Below, one piece after another: positions 12,340 to 22,926 of a stretch of 64,000 nucleotides of DNA (position 1 is its first letter; every line of letters starts with the position of its first letter). Both the position numbers and the translations under genes were made by a program. Source of the stretch: Rana temporaria (lineage: Eukaryota; Chordata; Amphibia; Anura; Ranidae); assembly GCF_905171775.1 (NCBI RefSeq), contig NC_053489.1, forward strand, positions 331,238,089-331,302,088, read 5' to 3'. The notes beneath the pieces were generated by a model. The model saw only the letters and a program-made list of their open reading frames with translations. It made no database searches and was not told where the DNA came from.

Positions 12340-12590
12340 CTTGAGGCATAAAGGGGGTGAGAGCGGCTGACTCACTGAGAGGCTGGACCAGCTGCTGGTC
12401 AAGCCTTCTGGGCAGATCCCGACCAAAGGGTTTAGCCCACTGTTGACTGAAAGCAGGTCACAGGAGTGCGGAACAAACTTCACTCTTGTGATCCATAGGA
12501 GAAGTACAGCCAAAAAAGCTTTGGTTATACTTCTTTAAAATGTTGCAGTCTCAAAGCAGGGGTAGAGAAGACTGGGGACATGCTTTCTTC

Positions 12591-13217
12591 TAGACATGTG
12601 CATTCGTTTTCGTTAGAATGCATTTTTGTCCGAAAATCATTTTTTTTCGTTATCGTTTTAACAAACGATAACAAAAGTGCAAGGAACGAAAACCGAAAGA
12701 TCCGACATAAAAAATGCTTTATTTTCGTTTTCGTTGCGGTAAAAATTCGATATAGAGAGATTCGACATTATAGGGAAAAGATTCGACATCATAGAGAAAA
12801 GATTTGACATTATAGAGAAAAGATTCGACACTATAGAAATAATAGATTCGACATTACAGAGAATAGATTTTGATTTATGAGAAAATAGATTCGACATTAT
12901 AGAGAATAGATTCGACATTATTACTAGTCATACAACATTAGAATTCTTGTAGGCGGAATATTCGAACGGAAATGTACTATTCGACGTAAAGATTCAACGT
13001 TCCGTCGAATATTTTTTGACCATTAGACAGATACCAACAAAGATTCGACGTTCCGGCGAATATTCTTTTGACCATTCGACAGAAACCAAGTATTATTGGA
13101 TTTTCGGACGAAAGCTATTCCCCAACGAAAAACGAAATAAATCAAAACGATTTTCGGGAGTAACTAAATAAATTTATTTTCCAAACGAAACAAAATATTC
13201 CAGTCTGCACATGTCTA
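12591..13217. mobile_element. hAT-like MITE with TAGACATGTGCA ends
   Basis: The ends TAGACATGTGCA (12591) and TGCACATGTCTA (ending 13217) are inverted repeats. They are flanked by an exact 8-bp duplication ctttcttc at 12583-12590 and 13218-13225. An 8-bp duplication with this kind of terminus indicates the hAT superfamily. No transposase is present; the interior has a tandem array (12760-12925). A second left end of the same family begins at 63099. Confidence 0.9.
12760..12925 (+). repeat. Tandem array, about 21-bp unit, inside the hAT-like MITE
   Basis: The unit gattcgacattatagagaaaa recurs about seven times with point changes and two length variants. The array sits in the middle of the 12591-13217 element, so it expanded either in the source element or after insertion. 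Confidence 0.85.
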
Positions 13218-13333
13218 CTTTCTTCTGCCTGAAGAAGACTGACAACATCAGCATAGAAAAATGTACTTAGCTGAAGCTCAAGACTTACTTTTCGTGGTAA
13301 AAGGTGCAACTTTTTTTAAACATTATACAGATA

Positions 13334-13756
13334 CAGGCAGCCCCCGAGTAACAAACATCCGACTTACATAAGACTTATACTTACAAACTGAAAAAGACTA
13401 CAGGAAGTGAGAGGAAATCTACCCCTAGGAAGGAAAATTCACTCCAGTAAGAGTTATTGTGTGAAAAAATTGTGTCTCCACTGAAGGTTTATCACCAAAC
13501 CTTGTTTCCATGACAACCCACAATTTTCAAAATCTAATTGTCACAGGGACAGAAAGTGAGGTGAAATCTTCTGAACAGGGGTACAGACAGAAAAGAAAAT
13601 GTTACAGTGGTGATAACCCTTCTCTATGCTATCCAAAAAAAGCTAAAAAAAGGTTTTGACTGCAGTTACACCTAAAAAGTGTACCAACTTACATACAAAT
13701 TCAACTTAAGAACAAACCTACATAATCTGTCTTGTTTGTAACTCGGGAGCTGCTTG
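13334..13756. mobile_element. TA-flanked MITE, Tigger/mariner-like ends
   Basis: The left end CAGGCAGCCCCCGAGTAAC and right end, whose complement reads CAAGCAGCTCCCGAGTTAC, form ~23-bp inverted repeats flanked by TA (13332-13333 and 13757-13758). This fits the Tc1/mariner superfamily, Tigger-like by the cag..ccccgagttac terminus. There is no coding sequence. Confidence 0.75.
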
Positions 13757-13862
13757 TACTATATATTTTGACATGTCAGGGAGGTTTTTCTGCTTACTGG
13801 TAAAGTTTCTTAAAGGTTCACAGTAGGTGTTATGCAGTTGCATCTTCTGAGTATGTACTCAT

Positions 13863-14105
13863 TGGGGTGAATTTACTAAAGCCAAATAGGAAGTTTATAT
13901 TGCAAAGGGGTTTTGCACGTGCCAAAGGGATTTTCCTCCAGCTTAGTAAATGAGGAAAACAAAACTCTTATAACCTCCATCTTCTTTTGACATGCAAGCA
14001 ACACAATCTTATTTGTTTTCTTTATTCTCCTTGAACTTGATTTGGTATTCTTTGTAAAGTGAGTTTTTACCACATTCACAAAGCTAAGGAAAATATCCAC
14101 TGAAG
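13863..14105. mobile_element. Decayed MITE fragment (ttactaaag family)
   Basis: The motifs tgaatttactaaagcc, ttgcac and agcttagtaaatgagg resemble the elements at 14670-14868 and 34996-35264. No paired ends were found, so class and limits are uncertain. Confidence 0.4.
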
Positions 14106-14417
14106 AGTGAAGAATTAATATTTCAGTACTCTGGGGTCAGGAAAGTCTGTCAGGCTCTGCCCATAGAGCCGCATTATTGATTCACAGATCCCTGGGAATC
14201 AATGAGCTACAACTACCATGAGCCTGTGCTGCTGAAGGCTTGTAGTTCTTAATGAACTACTAGGGTCCTGATGAGAGCTCTAAATAGTTCATTGAGCTTT
14301 CTGTTATTCAGAAACTGCCTGCTCATACCCAATGTACAGGCTACAGCTGGCCTGACAACCTGTAAGAGCCTGGCATTACACCCAAGATCTGCTGATTGTG
14401 GGTGCAGTGCTTTACAG

Positions 14418-14593
14418 CAGTGGTCATCAACCCTGTCCTTAGGGCCCACAAACAGGCCAGGTTTTATGTATTACCTTGGGGAGATGCCGACTAGAATACC
14501 GCAATCACTGAGCATATGATATATGATATCACCTGTCATGTACTTCCGTTATCTTGCAAACCTGGCCTGTTAGGACAGGGTTGATGACCACTG
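14418..14593. mobile_element. hAT-like MITE, 176 bp
   Basis: The ends are inverted repeats, CAGTGGTCATCAACCCTGTCC on the left with its exact complement on the right, flanked by the exact 8-bp duplication ctttacag (14410-14417 and 14594-14601). A second inner block, aacaggccagg / cctggcctgtt, continues the inverted repeat. Too short to code. Confidence 0.92.
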
Positions 14594-14669
14594 CTTTACA
14601 GGCTCCTAAAAAAAAATGTTGTTTACCTGCATTTATTTATTTATGTGTTTATTGGTTTATTTATTGTAA

Positions 14670-14868
14670 AGAGACAATGGTGGTGGTTTACTAAAACTGA
14701 AGCATGTAAAATCTGGTGCAGCTCTGCTTAGAAACCAATCAACGTCCATTTTTTTTTTTTGTCAAAGCTTCAGTAAACAAGCTGAAGTTAGAAGCTGATT
14801 GACTACCATGCACAGCTGCATCACATTTTGCACTCTCCAGATTTAGTAAATAAACTCCACTGTCTCTT
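14670..14868. mobile_element. MITE of the ggtttactaaa family
   Basis: The left end agagacaatggtggtggtttactaaa-like block pairs with the right block tttagtaaataaactccactgtctct. The interior (gtgcagctctgc, agaaaccaatca, gaagctgattg) is also symmetrical. No target duplication could be fixed. Related decayed copies lie at 13863 and 34996. Confidence 0.7.
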
Positions 14869-16005
14869 GGCCCATCTGAGGTAAAGTGAAAGTGCCTTCA
14901 TTGAGATTTATTCCCCCAGCAAAGTATGCTCACCTTCCCTATGCTCCCTTGCTGCTTTACCCCTTTAGAGTCTTTGTTCCGTTGCAGCAATGGAGCAGGG
15001 CTCTTGGGTATGGAAGAGCATGTGAACTCCCAATGTGACAATACTCTGACTAAACTGTTAGGCCTGAACTCTGGTCGCTTGACAATACAGTGACATCATA
15101 TTTCCATGTACACTCCAATACCAAGTTTATTAGGCATGGGCTCTTACAGCAAGGATGTGTGAATTGGTGAGATGGGCTATAAGCAGACACTATTGCTCTT
15201 TTGTAGCAGCCTACTTTCTCCATTACTAGCATACTAATAGCCATCAATTTATCAAAAAAAATATTCGCCCTGAAAAGGGCATTAATGTAAAAATGTGTTA
15301 AAATATATCTAAGCCCGAGAACACAAATGTAATTTATTGCAGTTGACCAATCATTAGTTTGTGGCTGCATTAATTTTCTTTTCAGTTTCTTTTTTTTATT
15401 TCATCTTCACCTGATGATTTTGCCAGTATAATTACAAAGTAAAAATGTCATATTAAACCTCCTTTCCTCCTGTCTAAAATTGTAATCATATGTACCCATG
15501 CGGAAACTAGGATTAAACAATTTAATGGCTTTACAGGCACCATTGCTAAGTTTGTAGGTAACTTCTATGGAGGAGACATGTTGCCACCCTATTCTGCTGC
15601 CTAGGATTGGACTACAAAGCACCTTCCCTTTTTTACCATTACATAGGCACAGGAAGAGTTGTGTAGTTCACGCAAGAAAGCTGATAATATTGTTTTTGTT
15701 TTAGTTCAATAAATAGGATGTTACAAAGACGCTGTATTTCTTCCAGGCTCAATTTTCTGTACTATCCTGAAAAAAAAAAAAAAAAAACAATGCAGCAACC
15801 ACACCCAAGGAATGGTTAACTGCGATATATTACATTTTTTTGGTCTTATTGTAGGTAAACAGTTATAGTAATTCTATTTTACAAACAATATATTACAAGA
15901 CAGACATGACTTACAAAATAGTGTATAGAACAAGATTCTCTAAAATTTGATTATTATTACCTTAGTAATGAGATTCCTGCAGTTTTACTCTCTTCTAAAT
16001 GACAT
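14869..16005. other. No gene seen
   Basis: About 1.1 kb with no supported ORF or element ends. A 17-18-nt A run at 15771-15787 could mark the tail of an old retrotransposed copy, but the upstream sequence is not recognisable. Confidence 0.4.
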
Positions 16006-16117
16006 GGTTAGGTCACAGTGTCACTTTCATTCATACTTTTATTTCTCAAAAAGCTGCAAAGGTTCCATGAGCTTTAAAAAACTACAGAATGAATAAACGT
16101 GACACTGTGACCCATCC
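16006..16117. repeat. Inverted repeat with ggtcacagtgtcac arms
   Basis: The left arm 16006-16034 pairs with the right arm 16089-16117 (atgaat...gtgacactgtgacc) around a 54-nt loop. Probably the remains of a small foldback element; no duplication seen. Confidence 0.65.
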
Positions 16118-16599
16118 ATGCCACTTAGCAGAGAGCAACACTGCCAAAGCTTCATCACTATGGTAATAATGTACAGACTATAGAGATTATTGTTAAACAA
16201 GCATACATTCTGAAATGTGTTCTGTTATCGATGGCATATGTTAACCCCCCGTACCCCAGTTTGGTCACTGGGGTGGGAAGTGAGGAGATATTTCCTAAGC
16301 AAGGTTGCATACAAGACCACCTGACGTAGGATTTGAAAATGTAAACAAATATATATTTTGGGTACAGTTCTAACAGCCAGGTAGTAGCGATTTTACAGGG
16401 ATAGGTCATCATTTTCAAAGCTGGGAACCTTTGACGCTTGTTAATTCTGGGACACTAATATTAATCCTGGTACAGTAATTCTCAAATTTCAGAGGCAGTA
16501 CTAAAAAGTTATTTTCTTATAGGTCAACTTCTGAAACTACAGCTGCCATCTGATAACAACCTTTTTAACCCCACAGTTTGGTTTCCATCTGCAGCACTC

Positions 16600-17394
16600 C
16601 ACTTAGCACCTTCCCGCCTGGCCTATAGCAGATTTACGGGCAGGTAGGTGCTTTACCATGCTGACTGGACATCATATGATGTCCTTCACATCGCACCACT
16701 TATGTGTGCCCCTTGTACACAGAGTACTCACTGATCAGGGTAAAGAGCTGATGACATGGGCTCTTTACCATGTGATCAGCTGTGTCCAATAACAGCTGAT
16801 CATATGTAAACAAATGCCGGTTATCGGCATTTCCTTTCCTCAGCACTGTCAGTGTCTGAGGAAAGGAAGATGATAACTGGCTTTCCAGTTACAAGGGACA
16901 TTTACACTGATATAATCAATGCAGCATATCAGTTTCCATCAATGCAGCATATCAGTTTCCATCAATGCAGCATATCAGTGTCCATCAGTACAACATATCA
17001 GTGTCTGTCAGTGCAGCATATCAGTGCCCATCAGTGCAGCATATCAGTGCCCACCAGTGCAGCATATCATTGCTGCGTATCAGTGTCCATCAGTGCTGCC
17101 TTATCATGCAGCCTTATCAGTGCCCATCAGTGTAGCCTCATCACTGACCATCAATGCAGGCTATAAGTACCCATCAGCAAAGCCTATCAGTGCTTATCAG
17201 TGTAGCCTCATCATCACAAATCGGTGAAGAAGAGAAATTTCTTTCTGCAAAATTTTCATGTTTTTGGTTTGTTTAGCAAGATATAAAAAAAACACAGTTG
17301 TGATTAAATACCACCAAAAGAAATATCTATCTGTCTAAAACAAAGAAAACAAATGTAATATGGGTACAGTGTTGCATGATGGGTGAAATTGTCA
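16600..17394 (+). mobile_element. MITE carrying a minisatellite (related to 33214-34640)
   Basis: It begins near agcaccttcccgcctggcc, includes a block tgtgatcagctgtgtccaataacagctgatca (16772-16803, self-complementary), then a minisatellite, then a segment (17260-17390) with taccaccaaaagaaa and gggtacagtgttgcatga. Those last motifs recur in the 39541-40253 element. The 33214-34640 element has corresponding parts in reverse order. The exact left end is unclear and no coding frame is supported. Confidence 0.55.
16918..17215 (+). repeat. Minisatellite, about 23-bp unit
   Basis: The unit catcaatgcagcatatcagt plus 2-3 nt is repeated about twelve times with growing divergence towards the 3' side. 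The serine/isoleucine/cysteine-rich ORFs over it result from the repeat and are not proteins. A related unit forms the 33491-33930 array on the opposite strand. Confidence 0.9.
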
Positions 17395-17828
17395 TTTAAA
17401 GGGGTTGTAAACCATCATGTTTTTTCATCTAAGGTGAAAAAACGTTTTTTAGTGCTGGATGCTGTCATCCTCCTTCCGGGAACGAGCACACCATCTCTAG
17501 CTGGTGTCTCATGTCCTGATTGGATAGATTGATAGCAACGCAGTCATTGGCTCCCGCTGCTGTCAATCAAATCCAATGACACGGCACCGGGGGGCGGGGC
17601 CCAGTCCTGCATTCTGTTTGAATTGACACAGATGTGGGACTCGGGAGCGCGGCCGCACGGGTGTCCACCAAGGAGACGCTTCTCCAACGTGGACACTCGA
17701 TGTGGGGAGGAGCCACCAGCGCCGCTGAGGAGGTTCAGGGCCACTCTGTGCAAATTGAACTGCACGGTGGAGGTAAGTATGAGATGTTTGTTATTTAAAA
17801 AAAAATTAGGGTTTACAACTCCTTTAAA
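17395..17828. mobile_element. MITE with TTTAAAGG..GTTGTAAACC ends
   Basis: The left end tttaaaggggttgtaaacc and right end ggtttacaactcctttaaa are inverted copies. The interior is GC-rich with no credible coding. It abuts the preceding MITE, which suggests either nested or adjacent insertion. The same end type bounds the element at 59697-61153. Confidence 0.8.
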
Positions 17829-18445
17829 GTGTGACAGCGCTGAAAGCTGAACATAAGATAACTTATATTCTCCATCTACAGTTCCTCCCTGGATCAGTGG
17901 ATCACCTTCCACAGGTTCCAATACCATGTCAATGATGATGACACCCACATCTTTATCATTACTTCTTATTTCACCCCTCACTCTTCCTCAGGCATTATTT
18001 ATCTTTCAAATTGATATATAAATGTGGATGTCACACCACTTTCTCAAACTCAATATTTCAAAAAGTAAATTTTACTTCAAGAGACCAAAAGCATAACTAT
18101 GACTTCCTTCACTTTTGCCAGTGTGCTAGGCATAATCCTGAATACTGATCTCTCCTTAGTGCCAACATCCCAAACTGTCAAAAACATTTCCAAAAGGTGG
18201 CCATTTTTAACAAACAACTCCACAAAGCTACTAATTTACTTCTTGGTTTTCTCTTGCCCCAACTGTTGCTACTACTGTCTCGTGGGCCTACATTTAAACA
18301 CTCCATTTCCCCTTCAGTTTCTCATGAATTCCACCAAAAGTCTCTGACAGAGGGGGAGAAGTGAGTGATCGGCGGTGTTTAATTGCTCAGTTCTCACTGC
18401 TGAGGCGACAGGTGACAAATGCAACATGTACCTAGGTAAGTATAA

Positions 18446-18476
<31 letters not shown>

Positions 18477-18491
18477 CAATCACAAACTTCT
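17829..18491. other. No gene seen; short (TA)n at 18446-18466
   Basis: No supported ORF or element; a (TA) run followed by T10 lies just before the 3' tail of the LINE at 18492. Confidence 0.4.
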
Positions 18492-18494
18492 CTT

Positions 18495-18518
18495 TTAATG
18501 AATTAATGAATTAATGAA
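18495..18518 (-). repeat. 3' tail repeat of the LINE, 8-bp unit
   Basis: About three copies of an 8-bp unit (attaattc on the - strand) terminate the element. Short tandem 3' tails in place of poly(A) are characteristic of CR1/L2-type LINEs and take part in template recognition by the element's RT. Confidence 0.8.
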
Positions 18519-18587
18519 AAACTTATATAGCGCGGCACATGCGAACTGAATCGCCTCTGGGCGCTTGATGTTTCGTGTCTCATGACA

Positions 18588-20387
18588 TCAAAAGAGCAGA
18601 GTTTTAATCCGTCTTCTGAAAGTCAGGTGGTTTTCCTCCAACCGAATGCTGGTTGGTAAAGCGTTCCATAGTCTCGGACCTTGAAAAGCAAACCTTCTTT
18701 CTCCTTTGGACTTGTATTTGGTTTTTGGAACCTTGACCAGATTTTGGTCAGTGGATCGCAGAACGCGATTAGAATTGTGAGGTTCTATCTTGTCGCAAAG
18801 ATATTGCGGAGCCTTTCCATGGATGCACTTATGTGTCAGGCAGAGTGCTTTAAATACAATTCTGTCTTTTACTGGCAACCAGTGAAGGGTTCTCAGCGAA
18901 GGTGAGATTGATTCCCATGTCCTTTTCCCAGTCACCAGTCTGGCGGCCGTATTCTGTACGACTTGCAGACGAGCGATTTGGTACTTTGGGAGCCCGAGGT
19001 AGAGGGCATTTGCATAGTCCAGTCTGGAATTCACGATTGTTCCCACCACGACTGCTACGTCTTCTTTGGGGATAAATGGAATAAGTCTGCGTAGTAGGCG
19101 CAACAAATGGTGCGATCCGCTGACTACTGACCCTATTTGTGCGTCCATTGTCATGAAGGTGTCAAAAATGACTCCTAGACTTTTGACTTTGGAGCTAGGG
19201 GTGATGATTTGGCCCAGAATGGGCGGCGGTGTCCAGTTTGTTGCCAGTTGACTCTTTCGGCTGGCGTGAAACATAAGAAGTTCTGTTTTGGAACTATTGA
19301 GTTTAAGATAACTCTTAGTCATCCAGTTTTCTATCGAAGAGAGACATTTCTCTAAACTGAGATGATGATCCTTTTTGTTGCAGATGCGAAAATACAGTTG
19401 CGTATCATCTGCATAAGAGTGATAAAGTAGTTCTTGGCTACTGATAATATTAAAGAGAGGGCGAAGATAGATGTTGAACAGCACCGGTGACAGGGGGGAT
19501 CCTTGGGGGACTCCACATGGCACCGTGCGTTTTTCCGACGTGAAAGATCCCAGTTTCACTGTTTGTGATCGGTTTTCAAGAAAGGAGGAAAACCATGGTA
19601 AATCACCCTCTGCGATTCTGGCTACCTCGGCCAGTCGCATCAGTAACATTTTGTGGTCTACTGTGTCAAAGGCTGCGCTTAGGTCCAGCAGAACCAGGAG
19701 ACATGATTCTCCCTCGTCTGCGGCCTCGAGGGCATCGTCCCATATTTTGAGTAAGGCTGTTTCTGTCCCGTGTCCGGGACGGAAACCTGATTGAAATGGA
19801 TCGAGTAGATTGTGGGTAGCCAGATGCTGTTGCAGCTGTTGTACCACTATTTTCTCCATTATCTTGGAGAGAATATTTAGGCCTGTTATGGGGCGGCGGT
19901 GAGTTGGGTCCTTGGGATCCAGGTTAGGTTTTTTCAAGATGGGCTGGATTGTGCCCTCTTTCAGCAGGGATGGCACTATGCCTTCCTTAAATGACTGATT
20001 TATAAGCTGTGTGATGGGAGGCGCCAGAATGTCGGCACATTCCTTCAGCAGCTTGGTGGGAATGATGTCATTGGGTGCTGTGCTGTTCCGCAACGCCCCA
20101 ATGATATTTTTGGTGGTATCGATGGAGATGGGTTCCAGAGTGAACTTAGTTGATTGTAGAAGGTTTCTGTTGGTGTTTTGTAGTTGATTGAAGGGGGGGC
20201 TGAGGGGGGTATTATTTTGCAGAATACTTACCCGGATTCTTTCGATTTTGTCGATGAAGAAATCCGATAGTTCATTACAGAACTCTTGGGTGTCTGAATT
20301 GGGGACTTCAAGACATCCCGGATTCATGGTCTGGGTGACCATCTTGAAGAGTTCTCGGGGGCGGTTCATGGCGCTGTTAATCGTCAT
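18588..20387 (-). pseudogene. Reverse transcriptase of CR1/L2-type LINE (ORF fragment, 599 codons)
   Basis: The enzyme would nick genomic DNA with its linked endonuclease and copy its own RNA into the site. RT motifs are intact in this frame: NSTAPNDIIP near residue 101, QSGFRPGHGTETA near 199, the first catalytic aspartate D235 in LLDLSAAFD, CGVPQGSPLSP near 291, and the catalytic YADDTQLYF box at 325-333 (D327, D328). The C-terminal thumb-like part (SRLDYANALY, NTAARLV, LHWLPV, LWNALP) is typical of the clade and runs to the natural end. The methionine is arbitrary; the frame stays open upstream to the A12 run at 20551-20562, where it is broken from the endonuclease frame. I call it a pseudogene for the truncation and this frameshift; the RT segment alone has no stop. 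Confidence 0.9.
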
Positions 20388-20421
20388 AGAAAAATGATGT
20401 TTCTTGGCTTTGAAGATTTCT

Positions 20422-21144
20422 TTATGATATCGTGTTGTTATTGCCTTGTAGATGATGAGGTGATCTTCTGAAGGGCTTCTTTTCCAGGCGGCTTCCGCCC
20501 TTCTGCGCTCTTGCTTCAGTAGGGACAGCTGGTTGTTGAACCAGCCGGACTTTTTTTTTTTTCCGGATGCGGACTTTGCGTTTCGGTGCTACTAAGTCGG
20601 CTGACTGTAGCAGAGCTGCATTTATGGCATCCAGTGTATCTGAGGCTGCTAACTGAGGATGGATAGTTTCGATTCGGTTTCCCAAGGTAGATTTGAAGAG
20701 TTCCGAATGGAGCTTCTTCTGAGATCTAGCCCAGTGTATTGTCACCGGCTTGGGTGCTTTTATAACTGGTGGAATTTTGGAAATTATGAAACTAATTGCA
20801 TGGTGGTCTGTCCATGGCAAAGGTTCATTTCCCAAAATGTTTATTTTCAGATTTTGTCTGAAAATTAGGTCGAGTGTGTGACCTGAAGCATGCGTGGGTC
20901 CGCATATAAGTTGCTGTAGTCCTAATCCTTCCAGGTGATCGATGCAGGCATCCGCAATGGGATCCTGTGAGGAGTTGGCCCACAGATTGAAGTCCCCGAG
21001 CAGCAAAAGGTGTTTGCTGTTAAGGGTATAAGTGGATATGAACTCCGTTAATGATGGTAGAAGCTGCGATTTTGGCCCAGGTGGCCTATAGCAGAGGAGA
21101 ATGTGAACAGTCTCCTGGGGGTTAGTTTTAATACAATTTCCCAA
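20422..21144 (-). pseudogene. Endonuclease C-terminal part of CR1/L2-type LINE
   Basis: This frame encodes the second half of an exonuclease-endonuclease-phosphatase fold. YRPPG lies near residue 20, GDFNLW near 50 (catalytic D and N), LDLIF near 91, and the terminal WTDHHAISF near 111, which holds the catalytic DH pair. After the endonuclease come the linker residues RKKKK, encoded by the A12 run at 20551-20562. Beyond that run the frame is no longer the LINE frame; the genuine continuation (WFNNQL...) lies in the frame of the downstream RT. A one-base slip in the homopolymer explains the break. The first codon is TTG, because the true N-terminus is lost by 5' truncation. Confidence 0.85.
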
Positions 21145-21159
21145 CAGTACTGTTTACTG

Positions 21160-21800
21160 ATGTCTCCATCGTTAAATTCATTTTCTCTAGCCATCCTGGA
21201 TCCACCATAGCCTGTGAATAGACGGTGAAAAAAGATTTAGCACAGTGATGAGCTCCTCTCTCTGTCACTCTGCTTTCTCTTCCTATTAACTTCCCAATAT
21301 ACTTTACCATGCACAGGTGCGTGTCTTTACACACATACACACATATATACTGGAGGGCCCTTTGGAGAGAGCCACAACAGACCTCTTAGGCTCTGAGGAA
21401 AGGGGTGCGCCCCAGAAACATTAGCAGTTCTGTCACTAAAAGGGTACCATTGAATCCTCGGTATCATCATATCTTGCTGGCAGGGACCAAGATGACTGGT
21501 CTGACCAATTAATTAAGCTGTATCTTAACTCTCGTTTGTGAGTATAAATTACTTGTTTTTATTAGAAAAAAATCTCTTATGATAAATGCACTAGGTCGGT
21601 GCGCCCTCCCTCTTTTGTTTTTTTCTCTTAGTCTATGAACACCCATGGTTCAGAGGTGGGCTGCAAGACCTGCGATTCTATCTCACGATTGGACTGCATT
21701 ACCCCATAACAAAAACACCAGAGCACAGGAGAATTTTTTGTATTATTTTCTCTTCCTATTGGCATGCTTCTTGTCAGCATCGGAACTAATTGATTCTTGC
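21160..21800 (+). mobile_element. Possible Penelope-like element relic
   Basis: The block ctctgaggaaaggggtgcgccccagaaac (21391-21419) has the layout of hammerhead-type repeats found in Penelope-like retroelements (see 62211-62976). Its downstream sequence has no coding frame. The assignment rests on the motif alone and on similarity of layout, so it is tentative. Confidence 0.35.
21389..21427 (+). ncRNA. Degenerate hammerhead-like motif
   Basis: The core CTGAGGA is at 21393-21399 and GAAA at 21415-21418. A perfect 4-bp stem GGGG/CCCC with loop tgcg separates them (21402-21413). Stem I is poor (only GCT/AGC), and the cleavage triplet is not canonical, so activity is not expected. It looks like a relic. 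Confidence 0.35.
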
Positions 21801-22762
21801 TGCTTATTTCTCTAACATTTCAGCTTTGCTATAAAGCAGATATAGAAGGCTGAATCTAGACCAAATTCTTACACCTTGAATAAAGAAAAAAATACATTAT
21901 TAAATACATATTATTCATTACAGAGCAGCAATGATTTGTGTTGTTTATATCTGCTAGGCATTTAGATTTAGGAACCTATGTAAAGACTGGGGACGCAGCA
22001 TGTAGCATCACACATTTTTTTTCTGTTTGTAGATAAGCAGAAGCCGCAATGATTTTGACTTCCTTGTCCTTCATTAAACCATAACCAAACACACAGCATA
22101 GAACAATGTCTTACAAATTCAAGAAGCGGGATACTACATCACTAGCTTTCATGATAACAAAAACACCAAACCACGAGCACTAGCTTCACACTTATGTTAC
22201 AACGAAAACAAATAATGCTTAATCATACAGCAAAGCTAATAAAGAAAGTAGTATCATGAAGAAATGATAGTTTCATTGACCAGTCTAATATATAAATGTT
22301 CTGCCTATATATTCAATGAGCTTTTAGGCTTGACATGAATATAGTGCCAACGTATTGATTTGTATTCACTAACCTTTCAGTGTAATGTCAGTGGCATGAT
22401 AATGGTTTCTATTTTGTTCTACTGTAAGAAGAGCAAGAGGTTTGTACTTAAATGTTTCTATTTTCATAACTATGACTGCTATCGATTTAACTGGCTACTT
22501 ATTCCATTTATAAGATGTGGGTCTATATTACATGTCATATTTTTATTCTTCAGAATTTTATTATAGGCGATATTTTTTTTTTTATGTAAACTTGATCCAC
22601 TGGGTGGTAGTGTGGAGATCCGCTCATACTTTGGTAACAGGTGTCACATCCAAAAGATATATATATATATATTCAATAGAAGTGAGAAAAATTACAAATA
22701 TTGACTTTATAGGCACTACATCAAACAAACAAAAAAAAAAACTGTTTTCATTGTACACCAAT
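21801..22762. other. No gene seen
   Basis: AT-rich sequence with a short (TA)n at 22659-22671 and an A-rich stretch at 22726-22741 just upstream of the L1 target site. No supported ORF. Confidence 0.4.
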
Positions 22763-22763
22763 T

Positions 22764-22780
22764 AAAAACAATTTAAAATC
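22764..22780. repeat. L1 target-site duplication, left copy
   Basis: aaaaacaatttaaaatc, 17 bp, is repeated exactly at 29088-29104. The shared T before each copy makes 18 bp possible. The A-rich target fits the TTTT/A-type preference of L1 endonucleases on the opposite strand. Confidence 0.95.
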
Positions 22781-22926
22781 GGGGGCGTGGCTTGACTCGC
22801 AAGCCGGATGGACGTGTGAGACCGGAGCTCCGGAACATCGGGACCATAAGCGGCACATAGCAGCCCAAGAGAGACCCCAATTCCTCTCACACCTGCCTGG
22901 AGAGCCTGCCCGGGTGACTAGCAACC
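22781..22926 (+). promoter_or_regulatory. L1 5' UTR, presumed internal promoter
   Basis: A GC-rich 146-nt leader beginning with five G residues. Full-length L1 elements carry their promoter inside the 5' UTR. I see no recognisable factor site that I can defend, so promoter function is inferred from position only. The ORF1 start lies in a good context (gcaaccATGa). Confidence 0.5.

Larger units (their letters stand above)
18492..21150 (-). mobile_element. 5'-truncated CR1/L2-type LINE
   Basis: Reading on the - strand, the element contains the C-terminal part of an apurinic-type endonuclease, a complete reverse transcriptase, a short 3' UTR and a tandem 3' tail (18495-18518). It ends upstream near 21150, where recognisable endonuclease sequence stops, so about the first third of the endonuclease and any 5' UTR or ORF1 are missing. 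Tail-repeat 3' ends and 5' truncation are the norm for this clade. The gcgctatataag motif next to the tail is typical of these 3' ends. No clear target duplication was found, which is common in the group. Confidence 0.88.

Noticed and set aside
11873..12513. Overlapping 165- and 184-codon ORFs on opposite strands
   Set aside because: They lie on palindromic foldback MITEs, which produce mirrored open frames; no family resemblance.
16852..17227. Cysteine/serine/isoleucine-rich repeat proteins of about 100 residues (also 33469-33918)
   Set aside because: Pure translations of minisatellites, open in more than one frame.
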